DNA of 64,000 nt. It comes from DATBSL01 sp964561785 (GTDB lineage: Bacteria > Acidobacteriota > Vicinamibacteria > Fen-336). Positions 25,015 to 33,207 of this stretch are shown here, in pieces. The notes under the pieces are model-generated. The model did not search any database, was not told where the DNA came from, and saw only the letters and a list, made by a program, of their open reading frames with translations. Within the stretch, counting starts at the first letter, position 1, and each line of letters begins with the position of its first letter. Where the stretch lies: assembly GCA_964561785.1 (NCBI GenBank), contig CAZLRF010000018.1, forward strand, positions 22,599-86,598. Direction: 5' to 3'. The translations under genes and the position numbers were made by a program.

Positions 25015-25043
25015 TTGCATCTGTTTTCTTCAAGCGTTACACT
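25015..25043 (+). promoter_or_regulatory. Sigma-70-type promoter of the polysaccharide export operon
   Basis: TTGCAT at 25015-25020, a 17-base spacer, and TACACT at 25038-25043, in the most AT-rich part of the window. The predicted start is near 25050, which leaves a leader of about 270 bases before the first start codon. Nearly the same boxes (TTGCAG-17-TACACT) precede the FecR gene at 33126. Confidence 0.6.
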
Positions 25044-25103
25044 CGCCGCGGCTCGACACACGGTCCGTGCCGAGCGTGACCGAAACGGTGGCAGGGTCAT
25101 TCG

Positions 25104-25126
25104 GCTTGTCCGGTCCGCGGACAAGC
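25104..25126 (+). promoter_or_regulatory. Perfect hairpin in the export-operon leader
   Basis: Arms GCTTGTCCG (25104-25112) and CGGACAAGC (25118-25126) around a 5-base loop. It could be an RNA stem or a dimeric operator. Its half site TGTCCG also forms the palindrome at 650-661. Confidence 0.4.
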
Positions 25127-25156
25127 GGGAGGGACATGGCCGTGGTCGGCGTGGGA

Positions 25157-25180
25157 GCACGGGTTCTTGCCGTGCTTTTT
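25157..25180 (+). terminator. Possible attenuator: hairpin followed by T5 in the export-operon leader
   Basis: GCACGG (25157-25162), 7-base loop, CCGTGC (25170-25175), then TTTTT (25176-25180). It lies after the promoter and about 140 bases before the first gene, so it would end transcription early unless prevented. The stem is short, so strength is uncertain. Confidence 0.4.
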
Positions 25181-25318
25181 GGGGCGGCTCGGGCCATCGA
25201 ACGGCGGGGCACGGTCATTGCTATGGGACGTCGTGGTGTCTCGTATGTCCGGGTTCTTCGCAGGGGGCGGCATGAGCGCACTCGGTGAGCGCCGAGGGCG
25301 GAAGCGGAGGGTGCGCTC

Positions 25319-27199
25319 GTGAGCGCGCTCGCCGCCCTGGTCCTCTTCGCCGCCTCGGCCCAGGTCGAGTCGATCAGCCTGACCACCGTCGACGCCCGCC
25401 TGGCCGTCCGCGTCGCGGTCTCGGGCACGCCGGGCATGGTCGCCGTCCACCGGGAGGGCGACGTCGCCCGCGTCTCCGTGATGGACGCGAGGCTGGGGTT
25501 GCGCTTCGCCGGCGGCCGCCGCTTCGCGTGGACGCCCTCGGACGGCTTCGATCCCGCCCTGCTGGCCGCGACGCCCGCACGTCTCGACCGGCTGGAGGTG
25601 GCCGCGAGCGCCTCGGAGGTCAGCCTGCTCCTCCACGTGCCGCCCGACGTCTCGGTCGACGTCCGGCGGGACGCGCAGGGGTTGCTTCTCGTGTTCCGGG
25701 CCCCGCAGGCCGAGCGCGTGGCGCGCGCCGAGACGCCTCCCCCTCCCCCCACGCCGGTCGCCGCACCCGCGCCCGCAGCCGAGCCGGAGCCGACGCCGGC
25801 CGCGGCCGTCCTGCCCCCGGTCGTGGCGCCCGCGATTGCGGCGCCGCCCGCCGAAGCGGAGCCGCCGGCCCCGGCTGCCGCGAGCTCCGACACCGCGGAG
25901 CTCGCCCGGCGGCTCTTCCCGGCGGCCCAGACGCCGGCCGGGGAGCAGGCCCCTCCCGGGGGCGAGTCGGTCGCCGCGCTCTACCCGAGGCTCTTCCCGG
26001 CGGGCCCGCCCGAGGTCCCGCGCGAGGAGATCGCACCCGCCGCCGAGGTGGCCGAGCTCGGCCAGGAGCCGGGCCTCGTCCTCGGACCCTTCCGCGTCCG
26101 GGCCTCGGTGGACGCGCGGTACGTCGACGCGGACACGTTCGTCGAGTCCTCCGCCGTCCCGACCGAGGATCGCTACCTCGAGGTGCAGCCCCGCGTCGCC
26201 GCCGTCGCCCCCGTCGGCGCCGGGCGCTTCACCTTCGACTACGCGCCCGTCCTGCGCGCCTTCGCCACCTACGACGACGTCAACAGCTCGAGTCACCAGC
26301 TCGCGGCGGGCCTCGAGCTCCCCGTCGGGTCGCGCACGACCGTGCGGCTGCGCGACCGCTTCCGCTCGGGTGTGCTCGACACGCGGGTGGTGGACCCCGG
26401 CGGGGAGTACTTCTTCGGCCTCGGCCGCTTCCGCCGCAACGACCTCGACGCCGGGGCGAGCGTCCTCGTCGGCCCGCGCCTGAGCCTCGAGCTCGCGGGC
26501 GCGCTCGGCGCCGTGCGGTTCCAGGAGCCCTCGAGCTTCTTCGAGTACGACACGCGGCTCGCCTCGGCCGGGCTCGGGTTCGAGCTCACCCCGAACCTGA
26601 AGGCGATCGCGTCCTACGTCTACGACACGGTGCCGCGGCCCGACGAGAGGCCCGAGGCGGAGTCGCGCGCCCACTCGGCGCAGCTCTCGGTGAGCGGAGA
26701 GATCCTGCCCCTGCTCACCGGCGACGTGGTCGTGGGCTACCGCAGCCAGGAGAGCCCGAACGCGGGCCCGGGGGGGACGAGCTACTCGGGCTTCACGATG
26801 TCGGCGGCCCTCGCCCGCGAGCTCGGTCGCGAGGCGAGCCTCGGGCTCTACGCGAGCCGCACGACCCCCGTCTCGGCGTTCGAGGAGAACGCCTTCTACG
26901 TCTCGACCGCGGTGCAGGGCACGCTGCAGGTACCCCTGCCCGCCCGCTTCCAGCTCCGCGGCGGGGTGGGCTACCAGTGGAACGACTACCGCGTGGTCGC
27001 GAGCGAGCTCGGCCGCCCGCGCGAGGACGAGATCCTCGGCTGGTACGTCGGCCTGCGGCGGCCGATCGTGCGCAGCCTCTTCCTGAGCGGCGCCTACCGC
27101 AGCGAGGACCGCCGCTCGAACATCGACGAGTTCGACACCGACGCCGACGGGTTCTACCTCCAGATCGAGTGGGACATCTTCGGCGCCCCGCCGCGATGA
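25319..27199 (+). CDS. Outer-membrane beta-barrel protein of a polysaccharide export locus
   Basis: A 626-residue exported protein. A short signal peptide (1-15) is followed by an AMIN-like beta domain (~16-125), a Pro/Ala-rich linker with two short repeats containing RLFPA (~140-240), and a C-terminal barrel (~255-626). The barrel has alternating strands ending in aromatic residues, and its last strand is FYLQIEWDIFGAPPR, typical of outer-membrane insertion. Barrels of this kind accompany exopolysaccharide systems in many Gram-negatives. GTG 25319 has GGAGG at 25306-25310. It overlaps the next gene by four bases (ATGA). Exact function (pore or surface attachment) is unknown. Confidence 0.82.
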   Translation: MSALAALVLFAASAQVESISLTTVDARLAVRVAVSGTPGMVAVHREGDVARVSVMDARLGLRFAGGRRFAWTPSDGFDPALLAATPARLDRLEVAASASEVSLLLHVPPDVSVDVRRDAQGLLLVFRAPQAERVARAETPPPPPTPVAAPAPAAEPEPTPAAAVLPPVVAPAIAAPPAEAEPPAPAAASSDTAELARRLFPAAQTPAGEQAPPGGESVAALYPRLFPAGPPEVPREEIAPAAEVAELGQEPGLVLGPFRVRASVDARYVDADTFVESSAVPTEDRYLEVQPRVAAVAPVGAGRFTFDYAPVLRAFATYDDVNSSSHQLAAGLELPVGSRTTVRLRDRFRSGVLDTRVVDPGGEYFFGLGRFRRNDLDAGASVLVGPRLSLELAGALGAVRFQEPSSFFEYDTRLASAGLGFELTPNLKAIASYVYDTVPRPDERPEAESRAHSAQLSVSGEILPLLTGDVVVGYRSQESPNAGPGGTSYSGFTMSAALARELGREASLGLYASRTTPVSAFEENAFYVSTAVQGTLQVPLPARFQLRGGVGYQWNDYRVVASELGRPREDEILGWYVGLRRPIVRSLFLSGAYRSEDRRSNIDEFDTDADGFYLQIEWDIFGAPPR

Positions 27200-28002
27200 G
27201 CCCCCTCGCCACCGCCTCCCTCGCATTCGTCCTCGCCCAGGCCGCCGCCGGGGCCGCCCCGCCCTACCGGGTGGGCCCCGGGGACGTCCTCGAGGTCACG
27301 GTCGAGGGCCGGGCCGACCTCTCGCGCCTGCCGACCGTGCAGACCACCGGGCACGTGTTCCTGCCCCGCGCGGGCGAGGTCGCGGTCTCCGGGCTGACCA
27401 CCGCGGAGATCGCCGCCCGCCTCCAGCCGCTGCTCGCGGGCGAGGACCTCCCCGCGCCTCGGGTCTCGGTGCGCGTCCGGGAGTACCAGAGCCAGTTCGT
27501 CTGGGTGCTCGGCGCGGTGCAGCGCCCGGGCCGCAAGCCGCTGCGCGAGGGCACGCGCCTCGTCGACGCCCTGCTCGACGCCGGCGGCTTCCAGGGCGGG
27601 GCCTCGGGCCAGGTGACGGTCGTCCGCAGCTCGGGAACCTTCGCCGATGGGTCGCGGGAGCTGCACCTGCGCTTCGGGGGCGGAAGCCCGACCCCGGAGG
27701 AGCTCGCGCAGCTCGGCCTCGCCCTCGCCGCGGGGGACGTGGTCACGGCCCCGGTGCAGCGGTGGGTGGTGGTGGGGGGGGCCGTGCGCAGCCCCGGCCG
27801 TCGCCCCTTCGAGGACGGGCTCACCGTGAGCCGCGCGGTCGAAGCGTCGGGGGGACCCGCGACCGGGGCGAGCGACCGCGTGATCATCCGCCGCGCCGGC
27901 GCCGACATCGAAGCCGACCTCGGCGACATCCGCGAGGGCAAGGCCCAGGACGTCGTGCTCGCGCCCGGCGACGAGGTGACGGTCCGCTCGAGGCGGCTGT
28001 GA
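27196..28002 (+). CDS. Wza-type polysaccharide export protein with SLBB domains
   Basis: A 268-residue exported protein. After a signal peptide (~1-23) comes the Poly_export domain (YRVGPGDVLEVTVEGR, TGHVFLPRAGEVAVSGLT), then two SLBB regions, one with VWVLGAVQRPGRKPLREG and one with VVVGGAVRSPGRRPFEDG. Wza-like proteins form the periplasmic to outer-membrane channel for capsule or exopolysaccharide. There is no lipobox cysteine, and the protein is shorter than E. coli Wza (~380), so it may need the preceding barrel protein to cross the outer membrane. It overlaps both neighbours by four bases. Confidence 0.92.
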   Translation: MSPLATASLAFVLAQAAAGAAPPYRVGPGDVLEVTVEGRADLSRLPTVQTTGHVFLPRAGEVAVSGLTTAEIAARLQPLLAGEDLPAPRVSVRVREYQSQFVWVLGAVQRPGRKPLREGTRLVDALLDAGGFQGGASGQVTVVRSSGTFADGSRELHLRFGGGSPTPEELAQLGLALAAGDVVTAPVQRWVVVGGAVRSPGRRPFEDGLTVSRAVEASGGPATGASDRVIIRRAGADIEADLGDIREGKAQDVVLAPGDEVTVRSRRL

Positions 28003-30155
28003 GCGGGGGCCTGGCGCCGCACCGCCCGGGCGAGGGGGACGCCGCCTCGCTCCCTCGGGACTTCGACATCCGCTACTACGCCGAGCTGCTGTGGCGCCGG
28101 CGCATCCTGCTCGCCGCGGCCGCGGTAGGGGGCCTCGCCCTCGGGATCCTCGCCGGCGAGCTCCAGGTCCCCCGCTACCAGGCGCGCACCCTCCTCCAGG
28201 TGATGCCGCCCAATCCCACCTCGCTCGCGGTGACCGACGCGCTCGTCCAGACCGGGAACCCGATGCGGGACCGCCAGTTCTTCAACACCCAGCTCAACGT
28301 GCTTCACTCGCGGGAGATCGCGGGCCGCGTGGTGGACAAGCTGAAGCTCGCCGACCTTCCCGCGGCCGGCGGCTCGCGCGACGCGGCGGTCGGGGTCCTG
28401 CTCTCCGCGGTCACCGTCGAGCCCGTCCCCGAGACCTACGTGGTCGAGGTGAAGGTCACCCACAACGACCCGAAGGACGCCGCGCTGTGGGCGAACACGC
28501 TCGCCGACACCTACATGGACTACAGCATCGAGGGCCAGGTGGCGGCGGCCAAGCGGGCCTACGAGTGGGTCACCGAGCGACTCGCGGAGACCGAGACCGG
28601 CATGCAGGAGGCCCAGGACCGGCTGCTCAGGACGTACCAGGGCCAGGACCTGTTCGTGCCCGAGGGCAGCGTCTCCGCGATCACCACCTCGATCACCAAG
28701 CTCACCGACGACCACGTCCAGGCCCGGGCCCGGCGGATCGAGCTCGAGGCCCAGCTCGGCGAGTTCGTCGAGGCGCGCCGGCGCGGCCGCGGCCTCGACG
28801 CGGTGCCGCAGGTCGGGAGCGACCAGGCGGTCGCCGAGATCAACGGCAAGATGCAGTCGCTCGCCCTCGATCTCGCCCGGCTCCGCGAGAAGTACAAGGA
28901 GGGGCACCCCGAGGTCCAGAAGATCCAGGTGCAGACGGACCAGCTGCGCCGGGACAAGGAGGCCCGCATCGCCCAGATCGAGGAGGGCCTGCGCTCCGAG
29001 TACCGCCAGCTCCAGCGCAAGGAGGCCGAGCTCAAGGCGGCGATCGACGAGCACAAGGGGCGCGCGGTGGAGCAGAGCCAGAAGCTCACCGAGATCGACT
29101 CGCTCAAGAAGAAGGCGGACTCCGCGGCGGGCCTCTACGCGGTTCTCCTCCAGAAGCTCAACGAGACGAACATCGCGGCCTCGCTCCAGAACAACAACAT
29201 CCGGCTGCTCGACAAGGCGGTCGTGCCCACGTCGCCCGTGTGGCCGCGCAAGCGCCAGATCTCGCTGGTCGCGCTGCTGTCGGGGCTCCTCCTCGGGGCG
29301 GGCTGGGTCCTGCTGCGCGACGCCCTCGACAACACGCTGAAGGACGCCGAGGACGTCGAGCGGCACCTGCGGCTCGAGCTGCTCGCCGCCATCCCCCGCT
29401 ACGGCAAGGACGACGCCACCCTCGCGACCGAGGCCTACCAGAACCTGCGCACGGCCCTGCTGTTCTCCCGCCGCGGGGATGCGGGACAGGTCGTGCTCGT
29501 CACCGGCACCGCGCCGGGCGAGGGCAAGACCACCACCCTCCTCAACGTGGCGAAGCTGCTCGCGGTGTCCGGGGAGACGGTGGTCGTGGTGGACTGCGAC
29601 CTGCGGCGGGCGAACCTCCACCTGCGGCTCAACGTCCCGCGCGAGCCGGGCTTCACCGACTACTTCGTGAAGGGCCTGGACCTCTCGGGGCTGGTGCGCG
29701 CGACCCGGGTCCCCAACCTCTGGGCGATCCCCGCCGGGCCCCTCCCGCCGAACCCGCCCGCCCTGCTCGCGCGCCCGGACCTCGGGGCCGCCTTCGCCCA
29801 GCTCAAGCGCCACTACCGCTGGGTGCTGGTCGACTCGCCCCCGGTCGCGGCGGTGACCGACGCGCTGCTGCTCGCCCAGGCCGCCGACGCGACGGTGCTC
29901 GTCGTGCAGCAGAACAAGGTCGACCGGGCGATGGTGAAGCGCGCGCTCGCCGCGCTGCGCAAGGTGACGCCGGGGGTGATCGGGGCGGTGCTGAACGCGG
30001 TCGACGTCAAGACGAAGGGGTACTACGGCTACGCCTACTACGGCAGCCGCAAGGAGCGCGGGGAGAAGGCGGAGGCCCGCCGGGGGGCGACGGCCACGCG
30101 GCCGAGGCTGGCGGGCGAGGCCCGCGGGGAGGTGGGGGATGCGTCCATCGTCTAG
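27999..30155 (+). CDS. Polysaccharide co-polymerase/tyrosine autokinase (Wzc-like BY-kinase)
   Basis: A 718-residue inner-membrane protein. It has a first transmembrane helix (~35-55), a Wzz domain, a long periplasmic coiled coil (~190-390), a second helix (~425-445) after the conserved PTSPVWPRKR proline motif, and a cytosolic kinase domain. Walker A is GTAPGEGKTTT with K510, Walker A' is VVVVDCDLRR with D532/D534, and Walker B is WVLVDSPP. Its tail has a tyrosine cluster (YYGYAYYG), the usual autophosphorylation site. It sets chain length and couples polymerisation to export. GTG 27999 overlaps the previous stop (GTGA). Confidence 0.93.
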   Translation: MSGGLAPHRPGEGDAASLPRDFDIRYYAELLWRRRILLAAAAVGGLALGILAGELQVPRYQARTLLQVMPPNPTSLAVTDALVQTGNPMRDRQFFNTQLNVLHSREIAGRVVDKLKLADLPAAGGSRDAAVGVLLSAVTVEPVPETYVVEVKVTHNDPKDAALWANTLADTYMDYSIEGQVAAAKRAYEWVTERLAETETGMQEAQDRLLRTYQGQDLFVPEGSVSAITTSITKLTDDHVQARARRIELEAQLGEFVEARRRGRGLDAVPQVGSDQAVAEINGKMQSLALDLARLREKYKEGHPEVQKIQVQTDQLRRDKEARIAQIEEGLRSEYRQLQRKEAELKAAIDEHKGRAVEQSQKLTEIDSLKKKADSAAGLYAVLLQKLNETNIAASLQNNNIRLLDKAVVPTSPVWPRKRQISLVALLSGLLLGAGWVLLRDALDNTLKDAEDVERHLRLELLAAIPRYGKDDATLATEAYQNLRTALLFSRRGDAGQVVLVTGTAPGEGKTTTLLNVAKLLAVSGETVVVVDCDLRRANLHLRLNVPREPGFTDYFVKGLDLSGLVRATRVPNLWAIPAGPLPPNPPALLARPDLGAAFAQLKRHYRWVLVDSPPVAAVTDALLLAQAADATVLVVQQNKVDRAMVKRALAALRKVTPGVIGAVLNAVDVKTKGYYGYAYYGSRKERGEKAEARRGATATRPRLAGEARGEVGDASIV

Positions 30156-30966
30156 GGGCGCGCTCGCGCTCGGCGCCGCGCTCGTCCTCGTCCCCGGGAC
30201 CGCCCTCGCCCAGGGGACGCCGGCGCTCGCGCGGCTCGTCCTCGTCGAGCAGAAGGTCGAGCTCGCGAAGGAGGGCGCGACCTGGCAGGCGGCGGTCGAG
30301 GGCGGACCCGTCCGGATCGGCGAGGCCCTGCGGACGGGCGCGGACGCGGTCGCGCGCCTCGAGCTGCCGTGGATGGCCCTCACCCTGTCCCCGGGCTCGA
30401 CGCTGCGCTTCCCCGACGCCTTCCTCCTCTCGGCCTCGCTCGAGTCCGGCCGTGCCGTCGTCGAGGCCCGGGGCCGCGACGCGCTCAAGGTGGTGACGCC
30501 GGAGGCCGAGGTGCGAGGCCAGGGGCGCGCGGTCGTGCGGCGGACGGGGCGCACGACCCTCGTCACGTGCCTCGAGGGCCGGTTCTCGCTCGAGGGCGGC
30601 GGCTCGGTCGTGACGCTCGCCGCAGGCCGCGGCGCCGTGGTCGCCGCCGGCCGGGTCCCTTCCCCGCCCGAGGCGGTCCCGCCCGCGCCCGCCGCGCAGA
30701 GCTTGTGGCCGGGACGCGACCCCGTCTACGTGGCCCCGCGCGCGCCCCTCGAGCTGCGCTGGAAGGGCGACGCCGCGTCCTACCAGATCGAGCTGCTCCC
30801 CGTCGGCTCCGACGTGGTGCTCCTCCAGAGAGACGTCGCCACCCCGCCGCTACGGGTCGAGGTGCCCTGGGAGGGCGCGTTCCGCTGGCGGGTCTCCGCG
30901 AGGGACGCTCGCGGCCTCGAGGGCGTGCCGTCCGAGCACGGCCTCATCGCGGTCGATGCGCAGTAG
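30139..30966 (+). CDS. Exported FecR-domain protein
   Basis: A 275-residue protein with a signal peptide (1-24, ending ALAQ). The FecR domain (~30-150) includes GEALRTGADAVARLELP, LSPGSTLRFPDAF, SGRAVVEARGRD and VVTPEAEVRGQG. The C-terminal ~80 residues form a beta-sandwich resembling the end of the other FecR protein (LRWKGDAASYQIELLP, FRWRVSARDARGLEG). FecR domains work as periplasmic sensors or bind cell-wall and polysaccharide partners. ATG 30139 lies inside the end of the kinase gene (17-base overlap). Last gene of the operon; the stop is directly followed by the stop of the convergent gene. Confidence 0.85.
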   Translation: MRPSSRGALALGAALVLVPGTALAQGTPALARLVLVEQKVELAKEGATWQAAVEGGPVRIGEALRTGADAVARLELPWMALTLSPGSTLRFPDAFLLSASLESGRAVVEARGRDALKVVTPEAEVRGQGRAVVRRTGRTTLVTCLEGRFSLEGGGSVVTLAAGRGAVVAAGRVPSPPEAVPPAPAAQSLWPGRDPVYVAPRAPLELRWKGDAASYQIELLPVGSDVVLLQRDVATPPLRVEVPWEGAFRWRVSARDARGLEGVPSEHGLIAVDAQ

Positions 30967-31881
30967 CTACCGCGGCGCGTAGCCGCGGGCCGACTCGATC
31001 TCCCAGCGGAAGCTCTCCGGCCGCGCGCCCGCCCGGCCCTCGAACGGCCCCGTGTCCGCCGGGTTGAGGCCGGGCTTCTTGCGGTCGGGCGCGACCCGGC
31101 TCAGCAGGTCCTCGACCCCCGCGTCGACCTGGCCGCCGGGGGGGACGAGGAGAACGGGCCGGGGATCCTCGACGAAGTCGTCGTTCACGAAGCGGCCGAC
31201 CTTCACGTAGACCTCGGTCACCCGCCAGGCGGTCCCGTTGTAGACGGTGAGCTTGAGGGTGTCCCCCGACCAGGCGGCGACGCCGCGCAGCTTCTTGATC
31301 TCGGCCGCGGGCAGCTCGCTCTCCCGGTCGGACATCGAGCCGGGGGTCCCCACCGGGGCGGCGGGGCGGGTCGTGGTCGGCGCGGCGGCGACCGTGGGCG
31401 GCGGCGCGACGGGGGCGGCGGTGGGCGGCGGCGCCGGGATCACGAGCGCGGGCGCGTTCTCCGTCGTCGTGCCCCCGAGCGGGAGGGGCACCGGCGCGGC
31501 GGCGGGCGGGGCGGGGCGGGGCCAGAACAGCCACGCGAGCAGCCCCATCACGGCGACGCCCGCGGCGATGCCGCCGTACACGAGGGCGGGGCTGCCCGGC
31601 TTGGCCTCCTCGAGGCGAGCCGGCGGCGGCGGCGGCTCCGGCGCGGGCGGAGCCGGCGCGCGGCGGGCGGCCTCCTCGGCCGCCTTGCGATCGAGGAAAG
31701 GCTTGATCCTCTTCTCGACCTCCGGAACGTCCTCGGCCCGCGTCCAGTCGGCGAACCCCTTGCGCCAGACGAGGACGGCGCGCGGCTCGGGCTGGCCGAG
31801 GACCGACTCCACGAGCTGGGCGAACGGGAGGGGACCCCGCCGCTGCGCGCCCTGGGCGAAGAACCAGCGCTCGCGCGCCAT
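30967..31881 (-). CDS. GYF_2-domain single-pass membrane protein
   Basis: A 304-residue protein. Residues 1-55 form a GYF_2/DUF4339-like domain (RWFFAQGAQRRGPLPFAQLVESV, VLVWRKGFADWTRAEDVPEV: key pattern W-F-x-G-x2-R-G-P ... W). A helical segment and a Pro-rich stretch follow, then one transmembrane helix (~100-122), a Pro/Ala-rich spacer, and a beta domain (~205-304) with LTVYNGTAWRVTEVYVKVG. GYF domains bind proline-rich peptides; this one would be cytosolic and the beta domain periplasmic. Its ATG immediately follows the TAG of the FecR gene, so they are cotranscribed. The same domain occurs in the MglA fusion at 16328-17662. Confidence 0.82.
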   Translation of the reverse strand: MARERWFFAQGAQRRGPLPFAQLVESVLGQPEPRAVLVWRKGFADWTRAEDVPEVEKRIKPFLDRKAAEEAARRAPAPPAPEPPPPPARLEEAKPGSPALVYGGIAAGVAVMGLLAWLFWPRPAPPAAAPVPLPLGGTTTENAPALVIPAPPPTAAPVAPPPTVAAAPTTTRPAAPVGTPGSMSDRESELPAAEIKKLRGVAAWSGDTLKLTVYNGTAWRVTEVYVKVGRFVNDDFVEDPRPVLLVPPGGQVDAGVEDLLSRVAPDRKKPGLNPADTGPFEGRAGARPESFRWEIESARGYAPR

Positions 31882-33126
31882 CTACCGCTTCGAGACCGCC
31901 CGCGCCTGCTCGGCGAGCTGGCCGTCGGGGGCGGTGGCGCGCACGACGACCTCGCCCGGCCCGCTGCGCCTCACGTGCTCGCTGAACGAGCCGTCGGGCA
32001 TCACCTTGACCGGCGTCCCGTCGACGGTGACGGTCGCGCCGGGAACCGTCCGCCCGCCCACGTAGACCACCCCCGGGGCCACCTCCTCGACCGCCTGGAC
32101 CACGAGGGTGGGCGGGGGCGCCTCGGGCGTCGGGGTCGGCTCGGGCGCCGCCGGCTCGACGACCGCGAAGAACGAGACCCGCGAGAAGGCACCCTCGAGG
32201 CCGTCCTTGTTCACCGCGGCCACCCGCCAGAAGTAGCGGCCGACGTCGAGCCCCTTGAGGTCGTGCGTGGTGGTCGTCAGGCCCGGCTCGTCGAGGGCGG
32301 CCGACAACAGCAGGTTCGCCTGCGTCACGTTGTAGTCCATCGCGACGCGGTACGTGACGCCGTTCTTCACGGCGTTCCAGGAGAGCCGGGCGGTGGGATC
32401 GGGAGGGGCGACGCGGGGCAGCTGGGCCTTGGCCGCAGGGGCCACCAGCGTCGGCGGGGGGGGCAGCTCGACCCGGGCTCCCGCCTTGCCCGCGGCGTCG
32501 ACCTGCACGGCCTGGTTCTCGCCGAGGGTGATCTTCTCCCCCTGCGTCGTCTCGACCTCGGCCTGGCCCCGGAAGATCTTCACCCCGGTCTCGCCGCCCT
32601 CGCCGACGTCGATGTTGCCGGTGGCGTTCTCGAGCGCCGTCGTGCGCACGGTCGGGGTGACGATCTCGGTCGCCTCGTCGCCGACCGAGAAGTTCACGCG
32701 GCCCGACTGCACGCGCCAGGCCGCGCTCGACGACTCGGCCGAGCCGCCGATGTACACCACCGAGTCGGGCCGCACGGTCACGAGGCTGCCCGCGTTGAAC
32801 TGGATCTGGGCGCCGGCCCGCGTCTCGGTCTGCAGCACGTCGCCCACGTGGAGCTGGTCGGAGAGCCGCGCCTCCTCCCACGCCTCCTTCGCGTTGGGCT
32901 TGACCTTGACCGTTCCCTCCACCGCGGTCAGGCGGGCGATCTGCTGGCCCGGCTTCGGCACCGGCTTGCGCACGAAGAAGTACCAGTAGGCGACGATGGA
33001 CGCGAGGGCGATGCCCCAGCCGACGATGGAGAGCGGGTCCTTGTAGAAGGGCTTGCGCGGGGCGCGCACGATCTCGGTCGCGGCCAGAGTCTCGGCGTCG
33101 GGGGCGACGGGTTCCTCGCTAGCCAT
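31882..33126 (-). CDS. Membrane-anchored FecR protein with FnIII-like repeats
   Basis: A 414-residue protein. A cytosolic N terminus (~1-33) is followed by a transmembrane helix (~34-52). The FecR domain follows (~60-195): ARLTAVEGTVKVKP, VGDVLQTETRAGAQIQF, RVQSGRVNFSVGDEATEIVTPT. Then an FnIII-like domain (~245-325; ARLSWNAVKNGVTYRVAMD, YFWRVAAVNKDG) and a last Big/transthyretin-like beta domain (PGATVTVDGTPVKVMPDGSF). The architecture suggests a periplasmic binding or scaffold protein. The start ATG 33126 has AAGGGA upstream and a good promoter at 33190-33162. Confidence 0.87.
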   Translation of the reverse strand: MASEEPVAPDAETLAATEIVRAPRKPFYKDPLSIVGWGIALASIVAYWYFFVRKPVPKPGQQIARLTAVEGTVKVKPNAKEAWEEARLSDQLHVGDVLQTETRAGAQIQFNAGSLVTVRPDSVVYIGGSAESSSAAWRVQSGRVNFSVGDEATEIVTPTVRTTALENATGNIDVGEGGETGVKIFRGQAEVETTQGEKITLGENQAVQVDAAGKAGARVELPPPPTLVAPAAKAQLPRVAPPDPTARLSWNAVKNGVTYRVAMDYNVTQANLLLSAALDEPGLTTTTHDLKGLDVGRYFWRVAAVNKDGLEGAFSRVSFFAVVEPAAPEPTPTPEAPPPTLVVQAVEEVAPGVVYVGGRTVPGATVTVDGTPVKVMPDGSFSEHVRRSGPGEVVVRATAPDGQLAEQARAVSKR

Positions 33127-33161
33127 AGTCCCTTGAACTCGTACGACTTAAGGCCCGGGGA

Positions 33162-33190
33162 AGTGTAAAGCGCCGGGGCCTCCACTGCAA
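33162..33190 (-). promoter_or_regulatory. Sigma-70-type promoter of the FecR-GYF operon
   Basis: On the minus strand, TTGCAG (33190-33185), 17 bases, TACACT (33167-33162). The start should be near 33155, giving a ~29-base leader. Almost the same hexamers and the same spacing as the export-operon promoter at 25015-25043. Confidence 0.6.
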
Positions 33191-33207
33191 GCGGTTATCC
33201 TTGTCGG

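Larger units (their letters stand above)
24889..25318. other. Long divergent intergenic region with promoters and structured leader
   Basis: The only stretch over 300 bases without a gene. It is clearly less GC-rich than the rest around 24960-25040. It holds a minus-strand -10 for the HprK-like gene, a 6-base-arm palindrome, a strong plus-strand promoter and, downstream of that, two perfect hairpins, the second followed by five T. No convincing small gene is visible. Confidence 0.7.

Noticed and set aside
25045..25318. A c-di-GMP (GEMM) riboswitch in the export-operon leader
   Set aside because: Tempting because of the c-di-GMP genes, but the conserved GEMM core sequences are not visible; only generic hairpins are.
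30970..30988. Hairpin CCGCGGC-5-GCCGCGG at the convergent gene ends
   Set aside because: It lies inside the coding end of the GYF gene and has no T run, so I do not call it a terminator.
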